From contig NC_079317.1 in NCBI RefSeq assembly GCF_029931775.1, positions 25,596,169 to 25,660,168 on the forward strand: DNA of 64,000 bases, written 5' to 3'. Shown here in pieces: positions 1 through 12,500 of this stretch. Positions within the stretch are counted from its first letter, which is position 1, and each line of letters begins with the position of its first letter. This DNA comes from Euleptes europaea. Taxonomy: Eukaryota; Chordata; Lepidosauria; Squamata; Sphaerodactylidae. The position numbers and the translations under genes were made by a program. The notes beneath the pieces are model-generated. The model had not been told where the DNA came from. It was given only the letters and a program-made list of their open reading frames with translations, and made no database searches.

Positions 1-520
1 GGTCACTTTGGGTCCAATCAGGATCAGGTCCTCACAGCATTTTCAAATAAATTTAAAATGGTAGTGGTGTTCATAGGTTGGGCCCCTAGATGGCATCTTA
101 GTTTGGATACCTACTAGGTCTGCTGATGAAACTTTTGTGAAGAAGGTGCTGTGTCCTAGCAGGTAATTCTTGGCTAGATTTTTTGGCTGATTCTATCACC
201 TTCCTGCTTTGCTCCCCTCTCCCCACCCCGGTGCCTTGTGAAAAGCTGCCAGCAAAGGTCAAATGTCCCTCATCATAAGCTGTCTTCCATTGAGTGGGCA
301 GAGCTGCCACCAGAAGGGGAAACTGGCAGGTACCACTGCAACCTCTATGTGCACACAGAGTGCTTTGTGTGCACAAACATCTTTAAATCCTGGCCATGTT
401 TGTGGGAGTTTTCTCAGATACTGTTGTCTTATGTTGCATGTATCTGAGGAATGAATGGCTCAACTACAATTCCTCTTAATCACAATAGTTGCTGCCTTGT
501 TACATTATTTAAGCAAATAA

Positions 521-730
521 TAGGGTTGCCAGGTCCCTTTTCGCCACTGGAGGGAGGTTTTTGGGGCAGAGCCTAAGGAGGGCAGGGTTTGGGGGAAGTG
601 AGGGACTTCGATGCCATACAGTCCAATTGGCAAAGTGGCCATTTTCTCCAGGTGAACTGATCTCTATCAGCTGGAGATCAGTTGCAATAGCAGGAGAGCT
701 CCAGCTAGTACCTGGAGGTTGGCAACCCTA
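521..730 (-). mobile_element. hAT-type MITE (TAGGGTTGCCA family)
   Basis: This full-length ~210 bp copy has terminal inverted repeats TAGGGTTGCC/GGCAACCCTA. It is flanked by GCAAATAA and GCAAAGAA, a 7/8 match that indicates an 8-base target duplication as made by hAT transposases. It is non-coding. The minus label only means opposite to the copy at 45394. Confidence 0.85.
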
Positions 731-862
731 GCAAAGAATGATCAGAAAGCCATATTGATCTCTGGGAATATCTATTGAAAACAACCCATCAACCATAATG
801 CTGTAACAATTGTGCATGATTTCCCACATACACGTTATTTCTGTTTTCTTTTGCTCTTTCAG

Positions 863-1014
863 GTTTATATAAATATGCCAGGCTTACAACTGTACAGGAT
901 CATATCTTTAATGTGAACTTTGACCACTTGGGAACTTTAAATCTTATTACCCTGGATGAGCACGCTGCGGACTTCCTGAAAGTTGAGCCCATGGATGTGG
1001 ACACTTTATTGGAG
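863..1014 (+). CDS. CATSPERB: CATSPERB copy A exon a
   Basis: The acceptor is tgctctttcag. The exon starts in phase with two leftover bases and encodes [20 protein letters not shown] and onward to DVDTLLE. It aligns with the human stretch around GIINDRIFTLYYDHMG. The 3' end is uncertain: the assumed donor GAG|gtttaa is weak, and GAT|gtggac 18 bases upstream also keeps frame. Reading through gives an immediate TAA. Confidence 0.8.
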
Positions 1015-3565
1015 GTTTAATATACATTTGATGCACTAATCAGTCTGAATTATTGCTTTGTGAGGATGATCATCCATTATTCAGATACATCCAATCAGTG
1101 GGCAAGTGCTAGTCCTATAACAGGATTGAATCCTGCTTCACACTTCATCCCTGCCTACATAAACTCAGAAGACACTTAAAATATTGATATATTGATATTA
1201 ACATACTAATTAGATTTCAGAAGAATAGATGTGCTGGTTAATTACAACCCCCCAAAAGTCTGCATTAAGACATGTCCAGCTCACCAGCTAAGATCCTTAT
1301 CTGAAGCCCTGGTCTCTGTGCCTTTATAGGTGAGGTGGGTGGCAATCACAGCCAGGGTTTTTCCACTGGTAGCACTTTACCTTTGGAATGCCTTCCCCCT
1401 TGTGGTTCACCTGGTTGCCGCCCTTACCTTCCTTCGGGTGACAGGCCAAAAACATTCTTTTTAACCCCGGCTTTTAGTGACAGGTTTTTATCATTTTTAG
1501 TTGTTTTATGGTCTGCCTCTTGTCGTATGCTGGCTTGGTTTTAATGGCTTTGCTTTGTTTTGGTTTAATGGCTGTGTGTTAATGGTTTTGTTTTAGTTGT
1601 AAACTGCCTTGAGCAGGTCTGTGGAGAGGTAGCATATACTCCCCCCTCCCTCCCAAATCATGGTTTGTCACTATGGGAAGTACATGTGCTCATGTTTGTC
1701 TAGGGACTAACCTGCCCCTGACTGGCATCAAAGACATATGATAAGCCAGAACCAGCTGAGTGGCAGCTGCAGGGGATTGCCAGGCAAAGCATGACATGCA
1801 ACTAGGGTTGCCGACCTCCTGGAGATCTTCCAGAATTACACTGTTCTCCGGATGACAAGAGATCAGTTCCCCTGGAGGAAATGGCTGCTTTGGAGGGTGA
1901 ACTCTGTGACATTATACTACACTGAGGTCCTTCCCCTCCCCAAACCCTGCCTTCCACAGGCTTCACCCCCCAAATCTCCAGGAATTTCCCAACATAGAGT
2001 TGGCAGTCCTACCACAAGTATCTCACTCGGTGGCCAGAGCATCTACTAACTTCTCATGAAAGGACAGTAAGTGCAAGGAAGTATCCACTGCTTGCCATGT
2101 TTTCTTCAAAAGGGCCTGGGATATGGCCAGTGAGGAAGAGGAAGACAAGGGCGTGCACAAACTCCTTCTTCTCCTGGTATGAGGCCAAGGGGAAGGGCCC
2201 AGGTGCATACAGCTTGGAGATCAATGACTTCTGCCTTTCCAATAAAACAGATTTTAAAGTGGTGTGCGAATGGGGCAAAATGATAAACTCTGACTTGCTG
2301 GGAAACAGGCAGTCTTCAAGATCTGAGCCATGCACGTGTGGATGAAGGGGTAAGCCCAGTGGCTCTGCGCACCTGTACAGCCCATTCTCCCTGATTGGGC
2401 AGGGCAAGCACCTAAAATTTATTTCAGCTTAGCTCTTGAAATTTCCAAATGATACTCTGCATAGGCTCCACTTCCCATTGGTGTGAATGCACAGATGACT
2501 AATCAAAATACACCCGTTACAAGTATGCAACCTGTTCTGTCCTTTCGTGGACCCTGATTTGCCTTTTATAATTGCTTCTTGCTACTTTTGCAAATATTAT
2601 ACTTATCAATGTAAAGATTTTTTTATACTTGGTTTCAGGAGGATGATTTAGCTTTTGACGGCCCTTTATCGCCACAGCACATCACTGAAGAACAAATAGC
2701 GTTTTTCAGTCACGTTCCATTTGTTCAACAATCTGACCTTTTACAACCAAGATTCCATAGTCGATACCATGGAAAAGCATTACACTATAGGTAAATACCA
2801 ATAATGCTAAATATTTTAAGAATTATTTATCAAGGAATATCCTGTTATTCCAGATGTTCTTCAGTTAAAAAATGTCTTTGTTTTATAGTAAAATGAGTAA
2901 ATTCTACAACTTTAAAATATATCCCTGGCTTTACACTCACTGTGTTGTAAAATAGAGTAAAACATTCTGTAAACTAAATTTTTTTAATCCATCAGTCCTC
3001 CCATTGCTTCATATGTATGTTTCCTCCAAAATTTTGCATCCATTCTATAATGCAGTCTTTTACCTGCTCTGTTTCTGTATCATATTGCAGTAGGATTTCA
3101 TACATTTTCCTAACAACTGTCCTGTATTTGTAGTTATTAATTGCTCAAAGTCTGTCTTCCTTCTGAGTTGGCCTCCCTCTGCAGCTATATGTTTCCTTAG
3201 TCTTATTGCCATTTGATGGTATGATAGCCCATTCCCGAGCCCCCCCCCCGAAACCTCTTAGGAGGCGACCTGATCCCGCTGGCGGGGAGGGCGGCTCCGC
3301 TGGCGCCCAAGTGCCCCATAGTCGCGCCTCTCCCCTCCGCCGGCGCTGCCTCTCCGTGGCGCCGGCAATGACGTAGAGAGGCCACGCCGGCACAGGGGGG
3401 TGTTCTGAGGGCGGGGCGAGGGGAGGAGCCGCCGGTTAGGCGGCGTCCTACCCCCTTTCAGCCACTTGCGCCGGCGGCCAGAACAGCCTTGCTGTGCCTG
3501 CTATTTTGCTGTTTTCAATGTGGTGAAAAGCCCCAGTTAAACAAAAAAAAGAAAAAAAAAAGAAA

Positions 3566-3597
<32 letters not shown>

Positions 3598-6500
3598 AAA
3601 GACTGTTTGTAGGTTATGTTTTTTCAAAAGTTTTTTCAAAAGTTTCTCCATCCTATCAGTGACTCCTTTACTACCCACCAAGTATTAAACCCACCAAGAA
3701 AATACAACAAATGCTACGATCAGCAAAAGACAAAAGAGACCACCTCACCTCTGCAGGAGTATATCGTATACCTTGCAGCTGTGGAGAAGTTTACATCGGG
3801 ACCACAAAACGCAGCACACACATAAGGATAAAAGAACATGAAAGATACTGCAGACTTGGCCAACCTGAGAAATCAGCAGTGGCTGAACATGGACTGACAC
3901 AAACAGGACACAGTGTCTTATTCCAAGATACTGAAAGACTGGACAATTCTACCAACTATTTTGTCAGATTGCACAGAGAAGCCATTGAAATTCATAAACA
4001 TCAGCACAACTTTAACAGAAAAGAAGAGAGTTTAAGAATGAATAAGGCTTGGCTTCCTGTTCTGAAAACCTCCAGACTAACAAAGACAACAGTCAACAAT
4101 AGCCATGCACATTAACAGATCACTTCAGGATACATTGGTTCCATATTAACATACCACACCCTCATTAGCACATTATCTTGATACTTACAGGACAATGATT
4201 AGCACTTTACTTTTGCAGGACAGTACTCAGCTCAAACCCAACCTCTTTCTGACTATATGTTACTCTTCCTACACACTTGACACTGAGAGACACTGTCCTT
4301 CAGTGTTACTACTCTGAAGATGCCTGCCACAGTTGCTGGTGAAACGTCAGGAAAGAAAATTCCAAGACCACGGTTACACAGCCCGGATAACCTACAAGAA
4401 CCAATGAACTCTGACCGTGAAAGCCTTCGAAATATTTTAAACCCATTGATATCTTTTATGGCTATTATCTTCTGCAAACTCTAATTATTTTCCTCCTGCA
4501 ATGAAATACAGACTTAAATGTTAAGGAAATGGCAATGATCAAGCATCATAGTCTCTAGATATGGGTCATATCCTTTCCTTATCTCATCTTTCTTCAGCTG
4601 TTAAAAGTCTAATTCAAAGGCCACTTGTCTGTTCACTGATTAATGAAATGTATGACCACCACGTACACACACTTTAGGATTTATGAGTACTAGGTTGGAA
4701 AAAGCCAAATGGGTCAAATTCTTAACATGCTGTAGTTATTTTTACTTAAAGTGTAGGTTGACATCCAGTTGTGCTTCTTTTCCATTCAGGGCGGGAGGCT
4801 CAGGCGTAATCAGCAAGGTTTTTCAGCACAAGAATCCTCCACATTTTTTATCATCTGTCATTGTTGATGTTCTGCAACGGTTCCCAATTGAGTCTAGCGC
4901 TAGCAGCCCTTGCATATTAAATGGGTTAGTCATTTTGGAACCTGATCGTGGCACTACTGCATTTAAGCTTCAGCTTAGAACTGCAGGTGAGTTACGAATG
5001 TGTGGATCTTGTGGCAATGAGGACACTTTGGGAAGTAATAGTTTCTTTGACTTCTCTGTCATTCTTCTATACGTCTGTGTTCCTTGTTCAATGGCAGTGG
5101 TTCCTGAGCTCCTGCTTGCTGAGGCACACTTCTTTTCTGAATAAAAATGGGAAGCGCACTTCACTCTGATGCCTGAAAAGGCTTCCTGTTAGTATATGCA
5201 CGAGTATTAAAGTAGCTTTTCTTGAGGGGACTAATATTACCTGTGCAGGATGGGGTTAAGCTATCCTTGACAAACTGATAACAAGTTTAGGTGTTCTCTT
5301 GGACCTCTCTCTTTTCTGTGAGTGGCAAGCGGGAGCTGTTGCCAAGATTGTTTTTCTATATGTTCTGATACGAATTTTGTTGTTTTCTAGGTACTCACAC
5401 ATTTCAAGCATCTGATGTTGAGAAAACCATCATGATTCCAGGATTCAGCAGTTTCCTCATAATCAATGTTACGGGTGGCCTCACTGCCTTAGCACATGCC
5501 ACTATGCCTCTGCTAGTGCCTTTAAATGTTGTTTTTCAAAGTGGACAGTGGTTCATGTATGACTTTGGCACTACAAATGGAAAAACATGGAAGGTTGTTG
5601 TTGACAGATGTAGATACACCATACAGCAGCTTGATGATCTACCAGTCCATGCCATTAAATACTTGGATCTTGGATCAACAAGGACTTTTTCATTCAGAGC
5701 AACACCTGTTAATGTAGGTAAGGCATTTGAGATCTTGCATCTTCTTATACAAATTTTTCAGCTCTCAAACAACCTAAAGGAAAACAGACATATAGACGTG
5801 TTGTTTAAGTGAGAGCTTCCAGTAAGTTCACTGATAACTATTGCCTAATTAGTGATATCATGAACAGAAGAAAATGTTTACAGTAGGACAAGCACAACCC
5901 AGGTTGCAGGATGTGGAGGGGTATCACATATTTACAATCTTGTTCCTGTTTCTCCATCAAAACCTCAAGAATTGTTGGCCTGAGAGTAGTGTTGGAGAGG
6001 GATATTGCACCATTTTCTTCTATTTCTTAATGGTTTGGCTACAGAAGGGAATACTGGGATTTTTTTGTATTACCTTCAGTGCTTTTTTCCCCCTCTGCAG
6101 CTTTTCATGTATTTCGATTGCGCCTAATGGAGGTAATAGTGGGAAAGCCCAATCTACTGGATGTAAAAACACAAGCCTACTGGGATGACACGGATAGTTA
6201 CACAGTTATACTACATGTTCACAGCAAATTTTTTGAGCAGGTAATAAGACAATAAGCATTGTTCAAGATGTCTTCATAAAACAGAAGCGGGTTTAATGTG
6301 CATCCAAATCAAAATTGCCAGGCAGGTTGTGGGCGGGGATAGCAGAGGGGCATGATGTTGGCTGTGGCATCACATCACTTCCAGTAAAAAAAATGGAAGT
6401 GTCGTAGAGTAGCTCTAGGAATCTCTGGAAAGTCTATGGTAAAGCCATAGAGGTTCCGGCGATTCCTAGAGCTGCCCTTTGTTACGTCCCTTTTTTTTTT

Positions 6501-9500
6501 TTTTTTTTTACTGGAAGTGACATGACACCACAGTTGTGTAGTTTTAAAAAAAACATTCTCCTGCCATTGCTCTGAGTGACAGTGCACAACAGGAACGGGA
6601 ATCCCCCTCCCTGACTGGGGGCTTGGCAGTCCTGATTCTAAGTCATATCAGACGGTTCTCTCTGATAAATCTGTACCATCTACACTACAAATGTGCATTG
6701 ATTTTAAATCAGCTTTCATTGTTCTCCCAAAAGCATATTAGAGAACATTTCCTAAGGTAGTGTTTGGCCCTATATCATGTTTGTTCCAAAGCAATCAAGC
6801 CTGGGTCTGATCAGTGCAAGAACTGCTCATTTATTCCTACTCTCTGCTTCCTGTAATTTAAGCAATTTTTAATCCATAAGAGGATCTGTCCTCTTATCCC
6901 ATGTCTGCTAAACTTACTCAAGAGTCCTTGGTGACAGAACCTTGTCAAAAGCCTATTGGCAGTAAAACGGTATGATGTCTATATGAATAAACACATTGCT
7001 ATAGTATATTCAATACCTTGTGTTAAAATATAGTTCTGTGAGGATAGAGGTTCTTTCCCATTCATATCATATTGAGACAGGATTTTATTTTCAATCATCT
7101 TCTTTTCCCCTAGTCTTCTCCTTAACATTATATCTAACTTGAAAAAAAAACATATACAATGTTATGTCCAGCACCCTCCATGTCTAGCACCCTCCATTGA
7201 AGCACATCAGTTTCTAGCTAAATAATAGCATCCATCTTTCAAAATTCTTTGACTTACATCCAAAGATCTTCTTCTATGAGCAGATGGCACTTTTGGTCTT
7301 GGAAGAGGATGCCCTACAATTTCCATGATTCACCCCCACACACACACACCTGCAGCTCCTCTACACCATTTCCCATGGTGTTCATGAGGGTCTGTCAACT
7401 CTCAAGAGAAGCTTTTCAAGGTGCGCAGGGGAAGATCGAAGAGGAAAAATCTTACAGTATGAGTAGAGTTCCCCTTAGATTGCTTTGAATGCAACTGTAT
7501 AAATCTTTTAAATCTATAATTAGCCCAAGTGCACCAAACCATTTTATTTTCTCCCATACTGCTGCGGCATATTGTTGTGACAGAGAAATGTTAGAACTAA
7601 CTTTTGTCTTAATACAGGTACTGACAATGAGATGAGTACTTTGTGAGTTTAGACATTCTTGATTCCCTCTCTTTTTTTCGCATTCTCTGTATTAAGACAT
7701 CCACTACAATTACTACAGATAGCAGTCACAGGTCTATGACCTGTATTGAGAATGACAGCCTTCCTTCTCTGACAGATATCAAGTACCATCTTGCATTCAG
7801 TACCAAGAAGATTGTGATCCCTTTTGAGGCTGCTCATGGAATCCTCTTTTGGGTCCAGCAGCCTCAGTTTTCAGAGCTGTTATGGGAAGCACATATCTAG
7901 CTCCTACCAACTTAAATATGTAACTGATTTCACTGGCCTCAGCTCTTAAGAATCCAATAACAGCCTTCATATTCATCCACACAAGCAGAGCCATCTGCAA
8001 TCCACTTGCTGAAGATTTCAACAAACTCTGGGCACTTTCACACAGCCCAAATAATGCACTTTCAATCCACTTTCAGTGCACCTTAACTATCGTTTGCAAG
8101 TGGATTTTGCCAGTTCACACAGTAAAATCCACCTTCAAAGTGCGCTGAAAGTGGATTGAAGGTGCATTATTTGGGCTGTGTGAAAGAGCCGTAACAGACT
8201 GTGATGTCTTCAGTGCCCATAACATTGGTGCATACTTTGGATTCAGCTTCTCATTCCACAGCTTGCAGTGATGACTCCTTGGATTCAAAGGAGGGTCGGG
8301 CATTGATTTTTTTCACCAACTCCCCTGGAGTCCAATGTTAAATCTCCCCTCCAGAGGACGTAAAAATATACTGCAAACAACTTTAAATGGCAAGGGTTTT
8401 GGACCTTGGAATTCAACAGTCTACTCCTCCAGTGCAAGATCTGGGTGTTTCAACTTCTCTATTCAGAATCTCATGCATCAACTGAGAATGACAGCCTTAC
8501 TTCTCTGATCAGTGCTGCCTGCCCTTCTTCATGTTATCAAGGACCCATGGGCCAAGCCATCATCAGACTCCCCCCCAAAGCCCACAGCTTCGTATGTACA
8601 GAATTCAACAGCAAAGCTGTCCATTTGTCTTCTCTCACCCTATACAAACAACTTGAAAGGGAAGCCAAAGATTCATTCTGCTCCATAGATAAGGTATACC
8701 GAACACAGGATGAAGCTGGTAGGAAATGTTATTTTTCCTTAGCACTCCCCCTTTACGTTGTCTGCATGGTAACATATCATTGTGCCTTCTGAGGAAAGAA
8801 TACCTGCCATAAGACAAAAAGGAGCTTTCATTGCTTCACAAGATGAGGCAATGAAACTCTTGAAACAATAAATTCTTAAGTTCTACAATCTTGACTTCGG
8901 AAGCAAGGTCCAGAATCCAAGATGTCCCATTCAATGGGGGAGATCTCTTCAGCACCAAAAACTGACAACATGCTGGAGTACATTCTAAAGTTGAAGTCTA
9001 CTGCCAGATCTGTGGGTACCTCCTCTACTTGACAGCCAGAGAAGATAAGGGGTCCACAATGGATCACTCGTCTGCATGTAAGTTTAAGTCCTTTATTATT
9101 TTTAAGAAACAGGTCTCCAAGAATCATTCAACTTCTCACAGATCCAAAGTATACTCTCTGACCCTTTCCCTCATTATTACCCCCATGCAAGAACTGTCTC
9201 CACAGGAGAACATTCCTCAGGACAATTAGGAACTGACAATCATAAAAAGTCTATGCTATAGAATTTGACTGTTTTCCAAAGCTTTCCAGTACTTTCCAAG
9301 GTTCTTGGAGCACTGCCCCCTCCCCTCTGGCTAGTGTTGGCGTTTCCTGCCCAAACTGGCATGTAATAGAGGTGGGCTAAGTGCTTCTCCCTCAGCCTTT
9401 CCTTCACTGCTATGGAGGTCGAATCTCTTTTTATCTCTTTCCTTTAGAAAATTATTTCAGAGTTCTTTTTTGTCAGGAAGCATGTTTTTCTTCCTCTGAA

Positions 9501-12500
9501 ATGGGGCTTTTCAAGAAATATTCAGTGTGTACCACTAAAATGGCCCAGTCCAATGACCAAGTTCCATCTTTTCCTGACTTTCCTCCATCTCCTAAATTGA
9601 AGACGTGTAAGTTGACTTCTGAGGGGCCAACTCTGTCTGACCCAAGCTACTGGTGAATGCATCAAAACCCATTGTTCATCATCATGGCCTCTTTGCAGTC
9701 CCACATGGGAACTGCGCTTGCGCAGGCCTGCCGCAGAATGCTTAGAAAGCTTCTTTTAAGCCCAGCAACAAGGATTGCTCCCCCTCCCCTCTGGCAATGA
9801 TCCTTCCTGCCCTTTTGGACACATGACAGAGGGGCAGGAAGCATCCTTCCCTCAGTTCTCTTTCTGCTGCTGCAGTTAGAGGACGCTTTGTAGCTTCACC
9901 TGTCTTTGGAGAGTTTTCTCTCGGCGTTTAGTCGTCTTTCTCTTCAAGTTTTTATATCTCCTCCACCCATCTTGGATACAGGATGGCACTCTTCAAGAAA
10001 TGTAAGAGCTGCGGGAACAAGATGGCTAAATTGGATGAACATGGGGACTGCCTCATGTGCCTGAGTGAGGGCACACCTTAGTGTTTTATGTCATTGGGTC
10101 AAGTCCTTAAGCTAGTCTTATGCTACAGTGGGCACAATAAGGGCTGCAGTCTATCATCACAGGACTTTAGTAAATGTATTAAGTCATCTGTTTTGGCTTT
10201 CTATATGTTATCATATAAACTACTTTTTCTCCTAACAATCATTAACGTTAGTCCTGTATTTGTCTTGTTAACAAGAAAATCCACAGGGTTTGCTATTGGC
10301 CAAATAATTCAGCATACTAGAAATCTCTGCTTTCATTTATTTACAATATTATTGTCTAGCTTTTTGACTGCAATGACAGACTTTAAATATTATGGATTGA
10401 GAGCTGGCTGAAAAATAGGAAGCAGAGAGTAGGAATCAATGGTCAGCTCTCACAATGGCGGGATGTGAGCAGGTGCCTCAGGGATCTGTGTTGGGACCGG
10501 TGCTTTTCAACCTGTTCATCAGTGACCTGGAGTTGGGGTTAAACAGTGAAGTAGCCAGGTTTGCAGATGACACCAAATTATTTAGGGTGGTTAAAACAAA
10601 ATCAGACTGTGAAGAGCTCCAGAAGGATCTCTACGTACTGGAAGAATGGGCATTAAAATGGCAAATGAGATTCAATGTAAGTGTAAAGTGATGCATATTG
10701 GGGCAAAAAATCCCAACTTCACATATACACTAATGGGATCTGTGCTGGCAGCGACAGACCAAGAAAGGGATCTTGGGGTGGTAGTGGATAACTCAATGAA
10801 GATGTCAACCCAGTGTGCGGCTACTGTAAAAAAGGCAAATTCTATGCTGGCCATAATTAGACGAGGAATAGAGAATAAAACTGCTGATATCATACTGCCC
10901 TTGTACAAATCTATGGTGAGCCCACACTTGGAATACTGTGTACAGTTCTGGTCACCACACCTAAAAAAGGATATCAGAGAGCTTGAGAAGGTGCAGAAAA
11001 GAGCAACCAAAATGATTAGGGGACTAGAGCAACTGTCCTATGGGGAGCAGTTAGGATGCTTAGGGCTGTTTAGCTTGGAAAGAAGGCGCCTAAGGGGAGA
11101 CATGATTCGGTCTATAAAATTATGCATGGTTTGGAGAGAGTGGACAGGGAGAAGTTTTTCTCCCTCTCCCATAATACTAGAACATGGGGTCATCTGCTAA
11201 AGCTGGAGGGCGAGAGATTCAAAACAGATAAAGGGAAGTATTTTTTCACACAACGCATAGTTAAATTGTGGAACTCCCTGCCCCAGGATGTGGTGATGGC
11301 TGCCAGCTTGGAGGGCTTTAAGAGGGGAGTGGACATATTCATGGAGGAAAGGGATATTCATGGCTATTAGTTAGAATGGATACTAGTCATGCTGCATACC
11401 TATTCTCTCTAGTATCAGAGGAGCATGCCTATTATTTTGGGTGCTGTGGAACACAAGCAGGATGGTGCTACTGCACTCGTCTTATTTGTGGCTTCCTAGA
11501 GGCACCTGGTTGGCCACTGTGTGAACAGACTGCTGGACTTGATGGGCCTTGGTCTGATCCAGCAGGGCCTTTCTTATGTTCTTATGTTCTTATGCCTCCT
11601 CCAAGGTAAGAGGAGGTCTCAGTAAGATTTCAAGTAATCAGGAAGAAGGGTTTCTATAGTATATTGCCCTTCCTCATGACTAGCAAAAGCAAAATACATG
11701 AGGGAAATGCATTCACATTAATTTAATACACAATCCAGCTGTTCTTAATATTGAATTTGTGTCACCATGGCACAAATGTTGGATTTTTAAAATTTTTGCC
11801 TAATTAAATGAATTCCCTGGGCTGCAAGGCTGTCCGTTGCAAGAGGCTCAACTGTTGACCAAAGCTCTTACCAGCTAGCAGCATCACTCTACCACCTATC
11901 ATTGCTAGGAATAATGGAAAAGAAGATAACTAAATGGCCGAGGCACTGATGGGTCCCAGTAGAGTGCCAAGGCAATGGGTCAGAGTTTTAAAGCCCTTGG
12001 CTATCAAGCCAGAGGTAGCTGCCAACCAAATACTATAGACTATTGGGCACCGGGCTTCAGGCTGACAAAGACAAGAGTTTTATGAAGTACTTAGCAGGTC
12101 ATGTTACGTGGCTGGTTGGGTGGGTTCAGGTTGGTGAGACACAACTTCTGCAGGCTCAAAATAGGTAATGGTAGCTCTGGGCTGACTAACATAACTGGGT
12201 GTTTGTGGTGAATGTTGAGTGTTCATGTAATAAAGGGACCACATTGATGTATTGCAAGGCAGGGGAAACATTAGGCTGCTGGAAAGTCGTCATGGACTTC
12301 TGCCGTTGTCAGGAAAGTGACAGTAAGATACTTGATTGGTTACTAAAGCAATTTCTACATCAAGTTCTGTGACTGCGTGACAGTTGTTCCTGTGTAACTG
12401 CTGTACTATTGCCGTGTCTGTTTATTTACACAGATGGGAGGTGAGCTTGAAACAACAACCCAGTGAATTTCCTAGAAATGTGAACATATTTCACCCTGAT

